A stretch of DNA of 64,000 bases. Origin: Geodermatophilus sp. DSM 45219. GTDB lineage: Bacteria > Actinomycetota > Actinomycetes > Mycobacteriales > Geodermatophilaceae. Below are positions 17,193 through 26,385 of the stretch, in pieces (the first letter of the stretch is position 1; each line of letters begins with the position of its first letter). A program made the position numbers and the translations under genes. Below the pieces are notes generated by a model. That model saw only the letters and a program-made list of their open reading frames with translations, ran no database searches and had not been told where the DNA came from. The stretch spans positions 1-64,000 of the forward strand of contig NZ_FNIQ01000009.1 in assembly GCF_900104025.1 (NCBI RefSeq), written 5' to 3'.

Positions 17193-19070
17193 TCAGGAGA
17201 GCCCGAGCTCGCCGTGGAACTGGCCGGCCTCCAGCCGCTCCTTCACCGTGCCGAGGAAGCGGGCGGCGTCGGCGCCGTCGACGATCCGGTGGTCGTAGGT
17301 GAGCGCCAGGTAGACCATCGACCGGACCGCGATGACCTCGCCGAGGTCGGGGTCCTGGACGACCACGGGGCGCTTGACCACGGTGCCGACACCCAGGATC
17401 GCCACCTGCGGCTGGTTGATGATCGGCGTGTCGAACAGTGCGCCCCGGCTGCCGGTGTTGGTCAGCGTGAAGGTGCCGCCGCCGAGCTCGTCCGGGGTGA
17501 CCTTGTTGGTGCGGGTCCGCTCGGCCAGGTCGGCGATCTTGCGGGCCAGCCCGCCGATGCTCAGGTCGCCGGCGTCCTTGATCACCGGGACGAGCAGGCC
17601 GCGCTCGGTGTCGACCGCGACGCCCAGGTTCTCGGCGTCGTGGTAGGTCACCGTGCCGGCCTCGAGGTCGATCGAGGAGTTCACGGCCGGGTGGGCCTTG
17701 AGCGCCTCGATCGCGGCCTTGGCGAAGAACGGCAGGAACGACAGCTTGACGCCCTCGCGGGCCTCGAAGTCCCGCTTGGCCCGGTCGCGCAGCCGCGCGA
17801 TCGCGGTCACGTCGGCCTCGACCACCGTGGTCAGCTGGGCGCTGACCTGCAGCGACTCCACCATCCGCCGGGCGATGACGGTGCGCAGCCGGGAGAGCTT
17901 CTCGGTGCGCCCGCGCAGCGAGGTGTCCGGCTGGGCGGCCGGCGAGGGGGTCGCAGCCGGGCGACCGGAGGCGGCAGCCGGGGCCGGCGCCTGCGCCGGG
18001 GCGGCGGCCTGCTCCGCGGCGGCGATGACGTCCTGCTTGCGGATCCGTCCGCCGACGCCGGTGCCGGTCACCGAGGCCAGGTCGACACCGCGCTCGGCGG
18101 CCAGGCGGCGCACCAGCGGGGTGACGTACTGCCCGCCGCCGTCGCCCGAGGGAGCCGGGGCCGGGGTCTTCGGCGCCTCGGGAGCCTGGGGGGCGACCGC
18201 CTGGGCCGGGGACGGGGCGTCGGTGGGCGACGTGGAGGGCAGCACCCCACCGGACCCGTAGTCCCCCCCGGGCTGCTCCGAGGAGGGCTGCGCGCGCTGC
18301 GGCGTCGGGTCGGCCTGCGGAGTCGGCTCGGTGGCCTGCGCGGGCGGTGCCGGCGACCGGTCCTCCTGCTGGGCCGGGGCCTCCTGCTGCGCGGGCGCGG
18401 GGGCGCCGCCGGCCGAGCCCGAGCCGATGACGGCCAGCTGCGTGCCGACGTCCACCGTCTCGTCCTCGTCGACCGAGATCTCCAGCAGCGTGCCCGACGC
18501 CGGGGCGGGGATCTCGGTGTCGACCTTGTCCGTGGAGACCTCGAGCAGCGGCTCGTCGGCGGTGACCTCGTCGCCGACCGCCTTCAGCCAGCGGGTCACC
18601 GTGCCCTCGGTGACGCTCTCGCCGAGCGCCGGCATGGTGACCGGCGTGCCCTCGCCGCCCCCGCCCCCGCCCCCGCCGCCGCCACCGGAGCCGTCGCCGG
18701 ACGACGCCTGGGCCGGCTCCGGCTGCGGCTCCGGCTGGGCCGACCCGGCGTCGTCCACCTGGTCGACCGGGGTCTGCGGCATGGCGTCCGCGTCCTCCGC
18801 GGAGGCAGGACCGCCGGAGCCGCCGCCGTCGCCCTCCCCACCGATGACCGCGAGCTCCGCGCCCACGTCGACCGTCTCGTCCTCGGCGACCAGGATCTTG
18901 CTCAGCACCCCCGCGGCCGGCGAGGGGATCTCGGTGTCGACCTTGTCGGTCGAGACCTCGAGGAGGGGCTCGTCGACCTCGACCTGCTCACCCTCCTGCT
19001 TGAGCCATCGGGTGACCGTGCCCTCGGTGACGCTCTCGCCCAGGGCGGGCATGGTGACGGAGGTCGGCAT
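17193..19070 (-). CDS. sucB: 2-oxoacid dehydrogenase E2 (dihydrolipoamide acyltransferase), two lipoyl domains
   Basis: Core acyltransferase of a 2-oxoacid dehydrogenase complex; in actinobacteria this type (DlaT/SucB) serves pyruvate dehydrogenase. The 625-aa protein has lipoyl domains at about 1-77 and 144-218, each with [12 protein letters not shown] (lipoylated Lys43 and Lys182), linked by Ala/Pro/Glu-rich and poly-Gly segments (11 Gly, 129-139). A peripheral subunit-binding domain follows ([19 protein letters not shown]), then the catalytic domain with [19 protein letters not shown] holding the active His and Asp. It is followed upstream in the transcript by lpdA (48 bp gap), giving an E3-E2 operon. 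The symbol is used loosely; pyruvate versus 2-oxoglutarate cannot be settled from sequence alone. Confidence 0.95.
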   Translation of the reverse strand: MPTSVTMPALGESVTEGTVTRWLKQEGEQVEVDEPLLEVSTDKVDTEIPSPAAGVLSKILVAEDETVDVGAELAVIGGEGDGGGSGGPASAEDADAMPQTPVDQVDDAGSAQPEPQPEPAQASSGDGSGGGGGGGGGGGEGTPVTMPALGESVTEGTVTRWLKAVGDEVTADEPLLEVSTDKVDTEIPAPASGTLLEISVDEDETVDVGTQLAVIGSGSAGGAPAPAQQEAPAQQEDRSPAPPAQATEPTPQADPTPQRAQPSSEQPGGDYGSGGVLPSTSPTDAPSPAQAVAPQAPEAPKTPAPAPSGDGGGQYVTPLVRRLAAERGVDLASVTGTGVGGRIRKQDVIAAAEQAAAPAQAPAPAAASGRPAATPSPAAQPDTSLRGRTEKLSRLRTVIARRMVESLQVSAQLTTVVEADVTAIARLRDRAKRDFEAREGVKLSFLPFFAKAAIEALKAHPAVNSSIDLEAGTVTYHDAENLGVAVDTERGLLVPVIKDAGDLSIGGLARKIADLAERTRTNKVTPDELGGGTFTLTNTGSRGALFDTPIINQPQVAILGVGTVVKRPVVVQDPDLGEVIAVRSMVYLALTYDHRIVDGADAARFLGTVKERLEAGQFHGELGLS

Positions 19071-19118
19071 CGGTGCAGGGCTCCTTCTGGCGCGGGGGGT
19101 GTGGGAGGTGGTGCGGGG

Positions 19119-20498
19119 TCAGCCGTGCACGTGCAGCGGCTTGCCGGCGAGCGCCAGGTGGGCCTCGCCCAGGGCCTCGCTCTGCGTCGGGTGGGGGTGG
19201 ATGAGGGCGGCGACGTCGTCGGCCTCGGCCTCCCAGTTGTAGATCAGCTGCGCCTCGGCGATCAGCTCGCCGACCCGGCTGCCGACCATGTGCACGCCGA
19301 TGACCGGGCCGTCGACGGCCTGGATCAGCTTGACCGCGCCGGCGGTCTTGAGGATCTGGCTGCGGCCGTTGCCACCGAGGTCGTAGTTCAGCGTCTTGAC
19401 CTCGCCGTAGCGCTCCTTGGCCTGGGCCTCGGTGAGGCCCACCGAGGCGACCTCGGGGTCGGAGTAGGTGATCCGCGGGACGCCGGCGTAGTCGATCGGG
19501 GCGGGCTCCAGACCGGCGAGCCGCTCGGCGACGAAGATGCCCTCGGCGAAGCCGACGTGGGCCAGCTGCAGGGTCGGGATCAGGTCGCCGACCGCGGAGA
19601 TGGTCGGCACGTTGGTGCGCAGGTACTGGTCCACGAGGACGTAGCCGCGCTCCATGGCGACGCCGGCCTCCTCGTAGCCTAGGCCCTGGCTGACCGGGCC
19701 GCGGCCGACGGCCACGAGCAGCAGCTCGGCCTCGATCTCCTTGCCGTTCTCCAGCGAGACCTTGACGCCGTTCTCGGTGTTCTGCACGCCCGAGAAGCGG
19801 CTGCCGAGCTCGAAACCGATCTTGCGGCGGCGGAAGGCGCGCTCGAGCAGCTTGGAGGAGGACTCGTCCTCCAGCGGCACCAGGTGGGGCAGGGCCTCGA
19901 CGATGGTGACGTCGACACCGAAGGACTTCCAGGCGCTGGCGAACTCGCAGCCGATGACGCCGCCACCGAGGATGATCGCGGACGCCGGCACGCGGTCCAG
20001 GCGCAGCGCGTGGTCGCTGGTGATGACGCGGGTGCCGTCGATGTCCAGGCCGGGCAGCGAGCGGGCGTAGGAGCCGGTCGCCAGCAGCACGTGCTTGCCC
20101 TCGTAGCGCTGGCCGCCCGCTTCCACCGCGGTGGGGGAGACCAGCCGGCCCTCGCCCTCGACGTAGGCGATCTTCCGGCTCTTGATGAGGCCCTGCAGGC
20201 CCTTGTAGAGCCGGCCGACGACGCCGTCCTTGTAGCTGTTGACGCCGTCCATGTCGATGCCGGCCAGCGACGTCTTCACGCCGAACTGCTCGCCCTCGCG
20301 GGCCAGGTCGGCGACCTCGCCGGCATGCAGCAGGGCCTTGGTGGGGATGCAGCCGCGGTGCAGGCAGGTGCCGCCGACCTTGTCCTTCTCGATCAGGACG
20401 ACGGACATGCCCAGCTCGGCGGCGCGCAGCGCGGCGGCGTAGCCACCCGAGCCACCACCGAGGATGACCAGGTCAGCGGGCGCGGTGGGTGAGCTCAC
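19119..20498 (-). CDS. lpdA: Dihydrolipoyl dehydrogenase (E3)
   Basis: FAD enzyme reoxidising dihydrolipoamide with NAD+. The 459-aa protein has an FAD motif (LVILGGGSGGYAAALRAAELG), the redox disulfide Cys45/Cys50 in GGTCLHRGCIPTK, a second Rossmann motif (IILGGGVIGCEFA) and the C-terminal active-site dyad HPHPTQSEAL. GTG start behind GAGGAGACCTC. First gene of an operon with the E2 gene; its activity would also serve the glycine cleavage system (gcvT lies at 22.7 kb). Confidence 0.97.
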   Translation of the reverse strand: MSSPTAPADLVILGGGSGGYAAALRAAELGMSVVLIEKDKVGGTCLHRGCIPTKALLHAGEVADLAREGEQFGVKTSLAGIDMDGVNSYKDGVVGRLYKGLQGLIKSRKIAYVEGEGRLVSPTAVEAGGQRYEGKHVLLATGSYARSLPGLDIDGTRVITSDHALRLDRVPASAIILGGGVIGCEFASAWKSFGVDVTIVEALPHLVPLEDESSSKLLERAFRRRKIGFELGSRFSGVQNTENGVKVSLENGKEIEAELLLVAVGRGPVSQGLGYEEAGVAMERGYVLVDQYLRTNVPTISAVGDLIPTLQLAHVGFAEGIFVAERLAGLEPAPIDYAGVPRITYSDPEVASVGLTEAQAKERYGEVKTLNYDLGGNGRSQILKTAGAVKLIQAVDGPVIGVHMVGSRVGELIAEAQLIYNWEAEADDVAALIHPHPTQSEALGEAHLALAGKPLHVHG

Positions 20499-20651
20499 GA
20501 GGTCTCCTCGAATGCCGGTGTCCCGTCCGGTTCACACGGGCGGGGGATGATCCGCGCCCATCCTGCCACTCCGGGAACGCCGGGGCGGCTAGCACCGTTG
20601 CCAGCCCGGACGTCGCGGCACGGACGCGACCCGGGCGGGACGGGAGCGGGT

Positions 20652-20969
20652 ATGGGGCTGTGGGGCCGACGGCGGCGGCAGGCACCGGGTCGCGGCACGC
20701 TCGACCGGGGCGCCGGCAGGGCCGACGTCACCCACCTCGAGCAGTTCGTGGCCAGCCGTCGCGGGGTCGAGGGGTACGTCGAGCCCCGGACGTCGGTCAC
20801 GGAGACCACCATCGTCCTGGTCGCCGCCGACGGCGAGTGGACGCGGCGCCGCATCGACGGCCCGGACACCGCGCGCCGGCTCTCCCGCGACCTGGGCATC
20901 CCGGTCTACGACGCCCAGGTCACCGGCTACCCGCAGCGGATGCGGGACTGGAACGCCCGCCAGAAGTAG
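20652..20969 (+). CDS. Conserved small actinobacterial protein
   Basis: A 105-aa soluble protein with a basic N-terminus (MGLWGRRRRQAPGRG) and a compact alpha/beta-looking body: HLEQFVASRRGVEGYVEPRT, TTIVLVAADGEWTRRRI, RRLSRDLGIPVYDAQVTGYP, RMRDW. The wording resembles short proteins found near lpdA/pepA in other actinobacteria, sometimes loosely called oxidoreductases; no catalytic or cofactor motif is visible, so no function is assigned. ATG after GGGAGCGGGT. It lies between divergent lpdA and convergent pepA. Confidence 0.7.
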   Translation: MGLWGRRRRQAPGRGTLDRGAGRADVTHLEQFVASRRGVEGYVEPRTSVTETTIVLVAADGEWTRRRIDGPDTARRLSRDLGIPVYDAQVTGYPQRMRDWNARQK

Positions 20970-21030
20970 GAGGACCCCCGTCCGCCCACCCCTCGCACGC
21001 TCGGGGCGGGACCCTGACGGGGGCCGTTCC
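20969..21030. repeat. GC-rich intergenic hairpin repeat R6
   Basis: ggacccccgtccgcccacccctcgc...ggggcgggaccctgacgggggcc between convergent genes. Outer arms CCCCCGTC/GACGGGGG are perfectly complementary and differ from other copies (covariation). The following gttccagcacctcaccgg runs into the pepA stop codon. Confidence 0.65.
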
Positions 21031-21036
21031 AGCACC

Positions 21037-22545
21037 TCACCGGGCGATGAGGTCCTCGATGGTGGCCAGCAGGGTGCGCACCGGGACGCCGGTGCCGCCC
21101 TTGGGCGTGTAGCCCCACGGCGAGCCCGTGTTGTAGCTCGGGCCGGCGATGTCGATGTGCGCCCACGGCAGCCCGGCCGGCACGAACTCGGCCAGGAAGT
21201 GCGCCCCGACGAGCATGCCGCCCATCCGGTCGGCGTTGGCGTTGACGAAGTCCGCGATCGGCGAGTCCAGCCCGCGGCGCAGCTCGGCGGGCATCGGCAT
21301 CCCCCACATCGCCTCGCCGCTGCGGGCCGAGGCGGCCACGACGGCGTCCCGCATGTCGTCGCTGCCCATCACGCCGGCGGTGCGCGAGCCCAGGGCCACC
21401 AGCTGCGCGCCGGTGAGCGTGGAGGTCTCCAGGATCGCGTCGGGGGAGTCCTCGGCCGCCCGGGCCAGGGCGTCGGCCAGGATGACGCGGCCCTCGGCGT
21501 CGGTGTTCGTGATCTCGGACTTCTTGCCGTTGCGGAAGGTCACCACGTCGGCCGGCCGGTACGCGGTGCCACTGGGCAGGTTCTCGGCGATCGGCACGGT
21601 GGCGGTGACCTCGACCGGGAGGCCGAGCTCGGCGACCAGGCAGACGGTGGCGATGACGGCGGCCGCGCCGGCCATGTCGCTGGTCATGTGGTGCATGTTC
21701 GCGGCGGGCTTGATCGACAGGCCGCCGCTGTCGAAGGTGATCCCCTTGCCGACCAGCGCGACCTTCTTCCGCGCCTTCCGGCCGGTGTAGGTCAGCCGCA
21801 GCAGGCGTGGCCCGCGGGCCGAGCCCCCGCCGACGGCGAGGATGCCGCCGTAGCCGCCGGCGGCCAGCGCCTCCTCGTCGAGCACCTCGACCTTGAGCCC
21901 GGCCTTCTTCCCGGCGGCCGCGCCGCGCGCGGCGAGCTCGGCGGGGTACAGGTCGTTCGGCGGGGTGTTGACCAGGTCGCGCACCAGCGTCACGGCCCCG
22001 GCGACCGCGCGGGCGCGCTCCAGCGACGCCTTGGCGACCCCGGCGTCCGGCACGACGACGCTGAACGCCCGGGGCGGGGAGGGCCGGTCGGCGCCGTCGG
22101 ACTTGTAGGCGGTGAACTCGTAGGCGCCCAGCAGGCTGCCCTCGCCGACGGCGTGCAGCCGCTGCTCGTCCGGCGTCCCGCCGACCGCGGCCAGCAGGGT
22201 GACCACCGACGAGCGTCCGGACAGCGCGCGGCTGGCGGCGCCGGCGGCCCGCCGGACCGCCTCGGCCGCGTACCCGCCACCGGGCAGCGGTGCGCCGAGC
22301 CCGACCGCCGCGACCACGGGGAACGAGCCCTGGCCGAGGGCGGCGACCCGGGTCACCTCGTCCTCGGCACCGCGCGCGCCGAGGTCGGCGAGCGCGCCGA
22401 GCAGCCGTCCGCCGAGCAGCCGGTCGACGGCCTCCGCGCCCGGCGTGGGCAGGAGCCCGCGGGGGCCCTTGCCGATGCCGACGACGACGGCGTCGGCGGT
22501 GAGCTTCTCGAGCAGGCGGTCGGTGGCGGAGATCGTCGGCGGCAC
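21037..22545 (-). CDS. pepA: Leucyl aminopeptidase (M17)
   Basis: Cytosolic di-metal aminopeptidase releasing N-terminal residues from peptides. The 502-aa protein has a variable N-terminal domain and the conserved catalytic half: LVGKGITFDSGGLSIKP (metal and catalytic Lys/Asp), MTSDMAGAAAV, and the M17 signature NTDAEGRVILADAL with metal-binding Asp and Glu and catalytic Arg. GTG start at 22545 with TACGAT 6 nt upstream. M. tuberculosis has pepB (Rv2213) in the equivalent position next to gcvT, in the same divergent arrangement. Confidence 0.95.
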   Translation of the reverse strand: MPPTISATDRLLEKLTADAVVVGIGKGPRGLLPTPGAEAVDRLLGGRLLGALADLGARGAEDEVTRVAALGQGSFPVVAAVGLGAPLPGGGYAAEAVRRAAGAASRALSGRSSVVTLLAAVGGTPDEQRLHAVGEGSLLGAYEFTAYKSDGADRPSPPRAFSVVVPDAGVAKASLERARAVAGAVTLVRDLVNTPPNDLYPAELAARGAAAGKKAGLKVEVLDEEALAAGGYGGILAVGGGSARGPRLLRLTYTGRKARKKVALVGKGITFDSGGLSIKPAANMHHMTSDMAGAAAVIATVCLVAELGLPVEVTATVPIAENLPSGTAYRPADVVTFRNGKKSEITNTDAEGRVILADALARAAEDSPDAILETSTLTGAQLVALGSRTAGVMGSDDMRDAVVAASARSGEAMWGMPMPAELRRGLDSPIADFVNANADRMGGMLVGAHFLAEFVPAGLPWAHIDIAGPSYNTGSPWGYTPKGGTGVPVRTLLATIEDLIAR

Positions 22546-22551
22546 CGCACG

Positions 22552-22557
22552 ATCGTA
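22552..22557 (-). promoter_or_regulatory. Candidate -10, leaderless pepA
   Basis: TACGAT on the minus strand, 6 nt before the GTG at 22545. Confidence 0.45.
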
Positions 22558-22562
22558 GGAGG

Positions 22563-22693
22563 AGGAGGACCGCGTCCTCCTCCCGCCTCGCGAGCTCGGC
22601 GCGAGCCTCGGGACGGGGCCGGGGCACGGGTCCCTGCACGGGGGGCGTTCCAGCACGTCACCGGGCTCGCAGCGGGACCCTGCAGGGAGGCCG
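22563..22693. repeat. Composite intergenic repeat R7 in the pepA-gcvT divergent region
   Basis: Contains aggaccgcgtcctcctcccgcctcgcgagctc, ggacggggcc, a gggtccctgcacggggggcgttccagcacgtcaccgg unit and a final gggaccctgcagggaggccg. It is a mosaic of type A and B pieces, placed 18 bp behind the pepA start codon and 24 bp ahead of gcvT. Confidence 0.5.
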
Positions 22694-22704
22694 CCCCGCG
22701 CCGC

Positions 22705-22710
22705 TAGCGT
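22705..22710 (+). promoter_or_regulatory. Candidate -10, leaderless gcvT
   Basis: TAGCGT, 6 nt before the gcvT GTG at 22717. Confidence 0.45.
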
Positions 22711-22716
22711 GCCTGC

Positions 22717-23847
22717 GTGACCTCGCCCAGCCCGACGCGGACCTCCCCCCTGCACGACCGGCACGTCGCGGCCGGCGCCAAGCTCGCCGACTTCGGCGGC
22801 TGGTCGATGCCGATCGAGTACGCCGGCGGCGGGGTGCTGGCCGAGCACGAGGCCGTCCGCACCGGCGTGGGCCTGTTCGACGTCTCGCACCTGGGCACCG
22901 CCACCGTCCGCGGTCCGGGCGCCGCGGCGTTCGTGGACTCCTGCCTGACCAACGACCTGTCCCGCATAGGGCCGGGCCAGGCGCAGTACACGATGTGCTG
23001 CCTGCCCGACGGCGACCCGCAGGCCGGCGGCGTGGTCGACGACCTGATCGTCTACCTGCACGGCCCGGACGACGTCCTGCTGGTGCCCAACGCCGCGAAC
23101 GCCGCGGAGGTCGTGGCCCGGCTGACCGACGCGGCACCCTCCGGGGTGACGGTGACCGACCGGCACGCCGAGGTCGCCGTCCTCGCCGTGCAGGGTCCGC
23201 GCTCACCCCAGCTGCTGGCCTTCCTCGGGTTGCCCGGCGAGCTGCCCTACATGTCCTTCGTGACCGGCCTGGGCGGTGGCCGGGCCGAGGTGACCGTCTG
23301 CCGCACCGGCTACACCGGCGAGCACGGCTACGAGCTGCTGGTGGCCGCCGAGCACGCGGGCGAACTGTGGGACGTGCTGGTCGAGAACGGGCAGGACGAG
23401 GGGCTGCGGCTGTGCGGGCTGGGCGCGCGGGACACGCTGCGCACCGAGATGGGCTACCCGCTGCACGGGCACGAGCTGTCGACCGCGATCACCCCCGTCC
23501 AGGCCCGCGCCGGCTGGGCGGTGGGCTGGCGCAAGCCCGCGTTCTGGGGTCGCGAGGCGCTGCTGGCCGAGAAGGAGGCCGGGCCGGCTCGCCTGCTGTG
23601 GGGGCTGAAGGCGACCGGGCGGGGCATCCCGCGGCCGGGCATGGCGGTGCTGGACGCCGACGGCACGCGGGTCGGCGAGGTCACCAGCGGGACCTTCTCG
23701 CCGTCCCTGCGCACCGGCATCGCGCTGGCCCTGCTCGACACGGCGGCCGGGGCGGCGGAGGACGCCGAGCTGGCCGTGGACGTGCGCGGGCGGCCGCAGA
23801 CCGTGCAGGTCGTGCGGCCGCCGTTCGTCCCCTCGCGGGTCCGCTGA
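22717..23847 (+). CDS. gcvT: Glycine cleavage system T protein (aminomethyltransferase)
   Basis: Transfers the methylene carbon of the aminomethyl-lipoyl H protein to tetrahydrofolate. The 376-aa protein has the N-terminal [23 protein letters not shown] and the conserved LFDVSHLGT, the folate-binding [13 protein letters not shown] region, [19 protein letters not shown] and a C-terminal barrel with [11 protein letters not shown]. All match GcvT. It is another lipoate-dependent function in this window; gcvH and gcvP are not present. Confidence 0.95.
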   Translation: MTSPSPTRTSPLHDRHVAAGAKLADFGGWSMPIEYAGGGVLAEHEAVRTGVGLFDVSHLGTATVRGPGAAAFVDSCLTNDLSRIGPGQAQYTMCCLPDGDPQAGGVVDDLIVYLHGPDDVLLVPNAANAAEVVARLTDAAPSGVTVTDRHAEVAVLAVQGPRSPQLLAFLGLPGELPYMSFVTGLGGGRAEVTVCRTGYTGEHGYELLVAAEHAGELWDVLVENGQDEGLRLCGLGARDTLRTEMGYPLHGHELSTAITPVQARAGWAVGWRKPAFWGREALLAEKEAGPARLLWGLKATGRGIPRPGMAVLDADGTRVGEVTSGTFSPSLRTGIALALLDTAAGAAEDAELAVDVRGRPQTVQVVRPPFVPSRVR

Positions 23848-23860
23848 GGACGAGCCCGCG

Positions 23861-24994
23861 CTACTGCTTGCGGGTCGGGTCCTTGTCCTCCTTGCTCGGC
23901 ACCGGCGGGTCGGGCACCTCGTCGGCGACCGTCGCGTTGCGTTGCCCCATCGGCTGCGGCGGCCCCTCGGTGGTGTCCTGCGCCGTCTGGTGCTCGGTCT
24001 CGGAGTTGATCTCCGCCCCGAGCAGCACCAGGAAGCACGTCAGGTACAGCCACAGCATCAGCACGATGACCCCGGCGATGGCCCCGTAGGTCTCGTTGTA
24101 GGACCCGAAGTTGTTGACGTAGAAGCTGAACAGCAGGCTGACGACCGCCCAGATGACCGTGACGACGAGCGAGCCGAGGCTGACCCACCGCAGCTTGGGG
24201 TTGTCCCGGTCCGGGGCGAGCCGGTAGAGGACCGACAGCGACCCGGCCACCACCACGAGCAGCAGCCCCCAGCGGGCGATCTGCGCCAGCACCGTGCCGA
24301 ACGGGCCCAGGGGCAGGGCGTCGATGACCGCGGGGAGCACGGCGACCAGACCGAAGGTGAGCAGCACGAAGACGATCGCGCCGAGGGTCAGCACCAGGGA
24401 AAGGGCGCGCAGCTTGACGAAGTTGCGGGTCTCCACCTCGTCGTAGGCGATGTTCACCGCCTTGACCAGGTTGCCGACCCCACCCGAGACGCTCCACAGG
24501 GCGCCGAGCACCGAGATGACCAGGCTCGTGGTGAGCGCGTCGTCGCTGCCGGCGGTGATGGTCGTCAGCTGGTCGGTGATCAGGTTCCGCGCGCTCTCCG
24601 GCAGACCGCTGGCGAAGGACTCGATCTGGCTGGCCGCCTCCTCCGGGGAGGCGACCAGGCCGTAGATCGAGATGATCGCGATCAGCGCCGGGAAGATGGC
24701 GAGGAAGCCGAAGAACGCCACCCCGCCGGCGATGATCGGCATGTTGTCGGCGTTGTGCTCGGCCCACGACCTCTTGACGATCTGCCACCAGCCCCGCGCC
24801 GGGATCTGGGTGGGCTTCTCGGCGTGGATGCCCGGCAGCTCCTCGTTGCTGGGCGCCCCCGCCGGCGGCCGGCCGGCATCGGGGTGCGGTCCGCGTTGCT
24901 CGGCCGCCTTCGCGGTCGCACGACGGGCGGCCTTCTCCTCGACCCGCTCCCGGATCCGGTCGACCGCACTCTCGCGTGGCCTCGTGCTGCTCAC
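23861..24994 (-). CDS. YihY/BrkB family inner membrane protein
   Basis: A 377-aa protein with a charged N-terminus (1-85), then WWQIVKRSWAEHNADNMPIIAGGVAFFGFLAIFPALIAIISIYG, the YihY/BrkB signature region, and five further hydrophobic helices ending near LYLTCFLVLLGAEINSE. The C-terminus is polar and charged. These proteins were once thought to be RNase BN; the actual function is unknown, probably envelope related. It is the last gene of a four-gene operon with the DUF4235, DUF3618 and Holin-X genes and converges on gcvT. Confidence 0.9.
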   Translation of the reverse strand: MSSTRPRESAVDRIRERVEEKAARRATAKAAEQRGPHPDAGRPPAGAPSNEELPGIHAEKPTQIPARGWWQIVKRSWAEHNADNMPIIAGGVAFFGFLAIFPALIAIISIYGLVASPEEAASQIESFASGLPESARNLITDQLTTITAGSDDALTTSLVISVLGALWSVSGGVGNLVKAVNIAYDEVETRNFVKLRALSLVLTLGAIVFVLLTFGLVAVLPAVIDALPLGPFGTVLAQIARWGLLLVVVAGSLSVLYRLAPDRDNPKLRWVSLGSLVVTVIWAVVSLLFSFYVNNFGSYNETYGAIAGVIVLMLWLYLTCFLVLLGAEINSETEHQTAQDTTEGPPQPMGQRNATVADEVPDPPVPSKEDKDPTRKQ

Positions 24995-24995
24995 G

Positions 24996-25271
24996 TCAGT
25001 CCCCCGGCCAGCTGCCGGTCAGCTTGGTGAAGCCGCGGGCGCCGGCACGGTCGATGGCCGCCTTGGTGGCGGCGAAGATCGCACCCTGCAGCGCCGCGGC
25101 GAGCACGACCTCGCGCATCCGGTACTCGCTCTGCAAGGCGTCCGGTGCGTCCTCCTCGTTCGCGACACGCTTCCAGACCTGCTTGAAGACCGCGCCGGAC
25201 ACCATGCCGGCCAGGATCCCGCTCAGCAGGCCGATCGGCCGGTAGACCAGCTTCGCGCCCTTGCTGCTCAC
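24996..25271 (-). CDS. DUF4235 membrane protein
   Basis: A 91-aa protein with GAKLVYRPIGLLSGILAGMVSGAVFKQVWK (first helix) and MREVVLAAALQGAIFAATKAAIDRAGARGF (second helix), the DUF4235 pattern. Function unknown. GTG start at 25271 overlaps the stop codon of the DUF3618 gene (GTGA), and 1 bp separates it from the BrkB gene, so all are probably translated from one message. Confidence 0.88.
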   Translation of the reverse strand: MSSKGAKLVYRPIGLLSGILAGMVSGAVFKQVWKRVANEEDAPDALQSEYRMREVVLAAALQGAIFAATKAAIDRAGARGFTKLTGSWPGD

Positions 25272-25828
25272 TTGCTCCTCCTCGCTGCCCGGCGGGTCTG
25301 CTGCACCTTCGTCGTCGCCCGCTTCGCCGCCGCGGCCCTCCGGGCAGCCGCGGCCTTGCGGGCGGCGCCGGCCCTCTGCTGCGCCGCCTCCGCCTTCCTC
25401 CGCGCGGCCTTCGCGTTCCTCCGCGCGGTCTTGCGGGCGGCCTTCTCGGCCGCCGCGCGCCGGGCGGCTGCGACCTTGGCCTCCCGCTTCACCGCGCGTC
25501 TGGCCTGCCGCTTCGCGGTGCGGCGGTCCCTGGTGAGGCGGCGCCACACCAGCAGGCCCAGCAGCGCCGCCGCGCCGGCGCCGGCGCCGATGACCGCCGG
25601 GGGGTTCTCCCGGTAGGTCTCGACCGCGGTGTCCCGGGCGCGGTAGGCGCCCTCCTTGGCGCGCTCGGGGACGTCGAGCCGGTGCGAGAGCTCGTCGACG
25701 GTGCGGCCGAGCTGCTCGCGGGTGGCCTCGATCTCGGCCTTGATGGCGTCCGGGTCGTTGGGGGCCGCGTCGGCCTGGGTGGAGCTGTCCTGCGGGCCGT
25801 CGGGGCCCGGGCTCACGGGGGTGCTCAC
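25268..25828 (-). CDS. DUF3618 protein with a long basic Ala-rich tail
   Basis: A 186-aa protein. Residues about 20-65 hold the DUF3618 motif (DPDAIKAEIEATREQLGRTVDELSHRLDVPERAK), followed by one transmembrane helix (PAVIGAGAGAAALLGLLVW). The last 85 residues are almost only Ala, Arg and Lys (RRAVKREAKVAAARRAAAEK and similar), a histone-H1-like tail that could bind nucleic acid or acidic polymer. GTG start and stop overlap the neighbours by 4 bp on each side. DUF3618 proteins generally occur with Holin-X proteins; no role is proven. Confidence 0.85.
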   Translation of the reverse strand: MSTPVSPGPDGPQDSSTQADAAPNDPDAIKAEIEATREQLGRTVDELSHRLDVPERAKEGAYRARDTAVETYRENPPAVIGAGAGAAALLGLLVWRRLTRDRRTAKRQARRAVKREAKVAAARRAAAEKAARKTARRNAKAARRKAEAAQQRAGAARKAAAARRAAAAKRATTKVQQTRRAARRSK

Positions 25829-26262
25829 CGGCGTGCACTCTCCTTCACGGTCGCGATGTCGGCCTTGGTGCTGGCGATGGCCTCGGTGGGCACGGGCGGG
25901 CTGCCCTTCTCGACGTCCTTCTTGCCGACCAGCGCGAGCACGCCCGCGACGGCGAACAGGACGACGGCGACGATCAGCGCCGCGAGCCAGGCGGGCAGGA
26001 CGAGGGCCAGGGCCAGGACGGCGGTCGCGATCAGCACGGCCAGGCCGAAGAAGGCGAACAGGCCGGCGCCCCCGAAGAGGCCGGCGCCCACGCCCAGCCG
26101 CTTGGCCTTCTGGGTGACCTCGGCCTGGGCGAGCCGGGCCTCGTCGCGGACGAGCCGGCTGATCTGCTCGGTCAGCTGGCCGATGAGCTGACCGGTGGAG
26201 GCGTCCTCGGGGGTGGGCGGCGGGACGGACGCTCGGCTGGCGCCTGTGGTGGGGTCGGTCAT
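25825..26262 (-). CDS. Putative actinobacterial Holin-X family (phage holin superfamily III) protein
   Basis: A 145-aa protein with a polar N-terminus, the motif GQLTEQISRLVRDEARLAQAEVTQKAKRLG, two close hydrophobic helices (about 65-115) and a Lys/Glu-rich tail. This fits Pfam Holin-X, a chromosomal family that is not evidence for a prophage. It is the first gene of the BrkB operon. ATG with GGAGG ribosome site; the operon is transcribed away from the small gene at 26386. Confidence 0.85.
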   Translation of the reverse strand: MTDPTTGASRASVPPPTPEDASTGQLIGQLTEQISRLVRDEARLAQAEVTQKAKRLGVGAGLFGGAGLFAFFGLAVLIATAVLALALVLPAWLAALIVAVVLFAVAGVLALVGKKDVEKGSPPVPTEAIASTKADIATVKESARR

Positions 26263-26371
26263 CGGTCCTCCGGGACGAGCGAGAGTGTCGATGTGTCCCC
26301 ATGCCCGCGACGGGTCCCCGGGTAACCAGGCCTGAGGTCACACTCGGGGCACGGCTGCCCGTGCGGCTCAC

Positions 26372-26377
26372 TAACCT
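26372..26377 (+). promoter_or_regulatory. Candidate -10, leaderless 70-aa gene
   Basis: TAACCT, 8 nt before the ATG at 26386. Confidence 0.4.
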
Positions 26378-26385
26378 CGGTGCGC

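Noticed and set aside
25825-26262. Prophage, suggested by a holin family name
   Set aside because: Holin-X is a chromosomal actinobacterial family; no capsid, terminase or lysin genes nearby.
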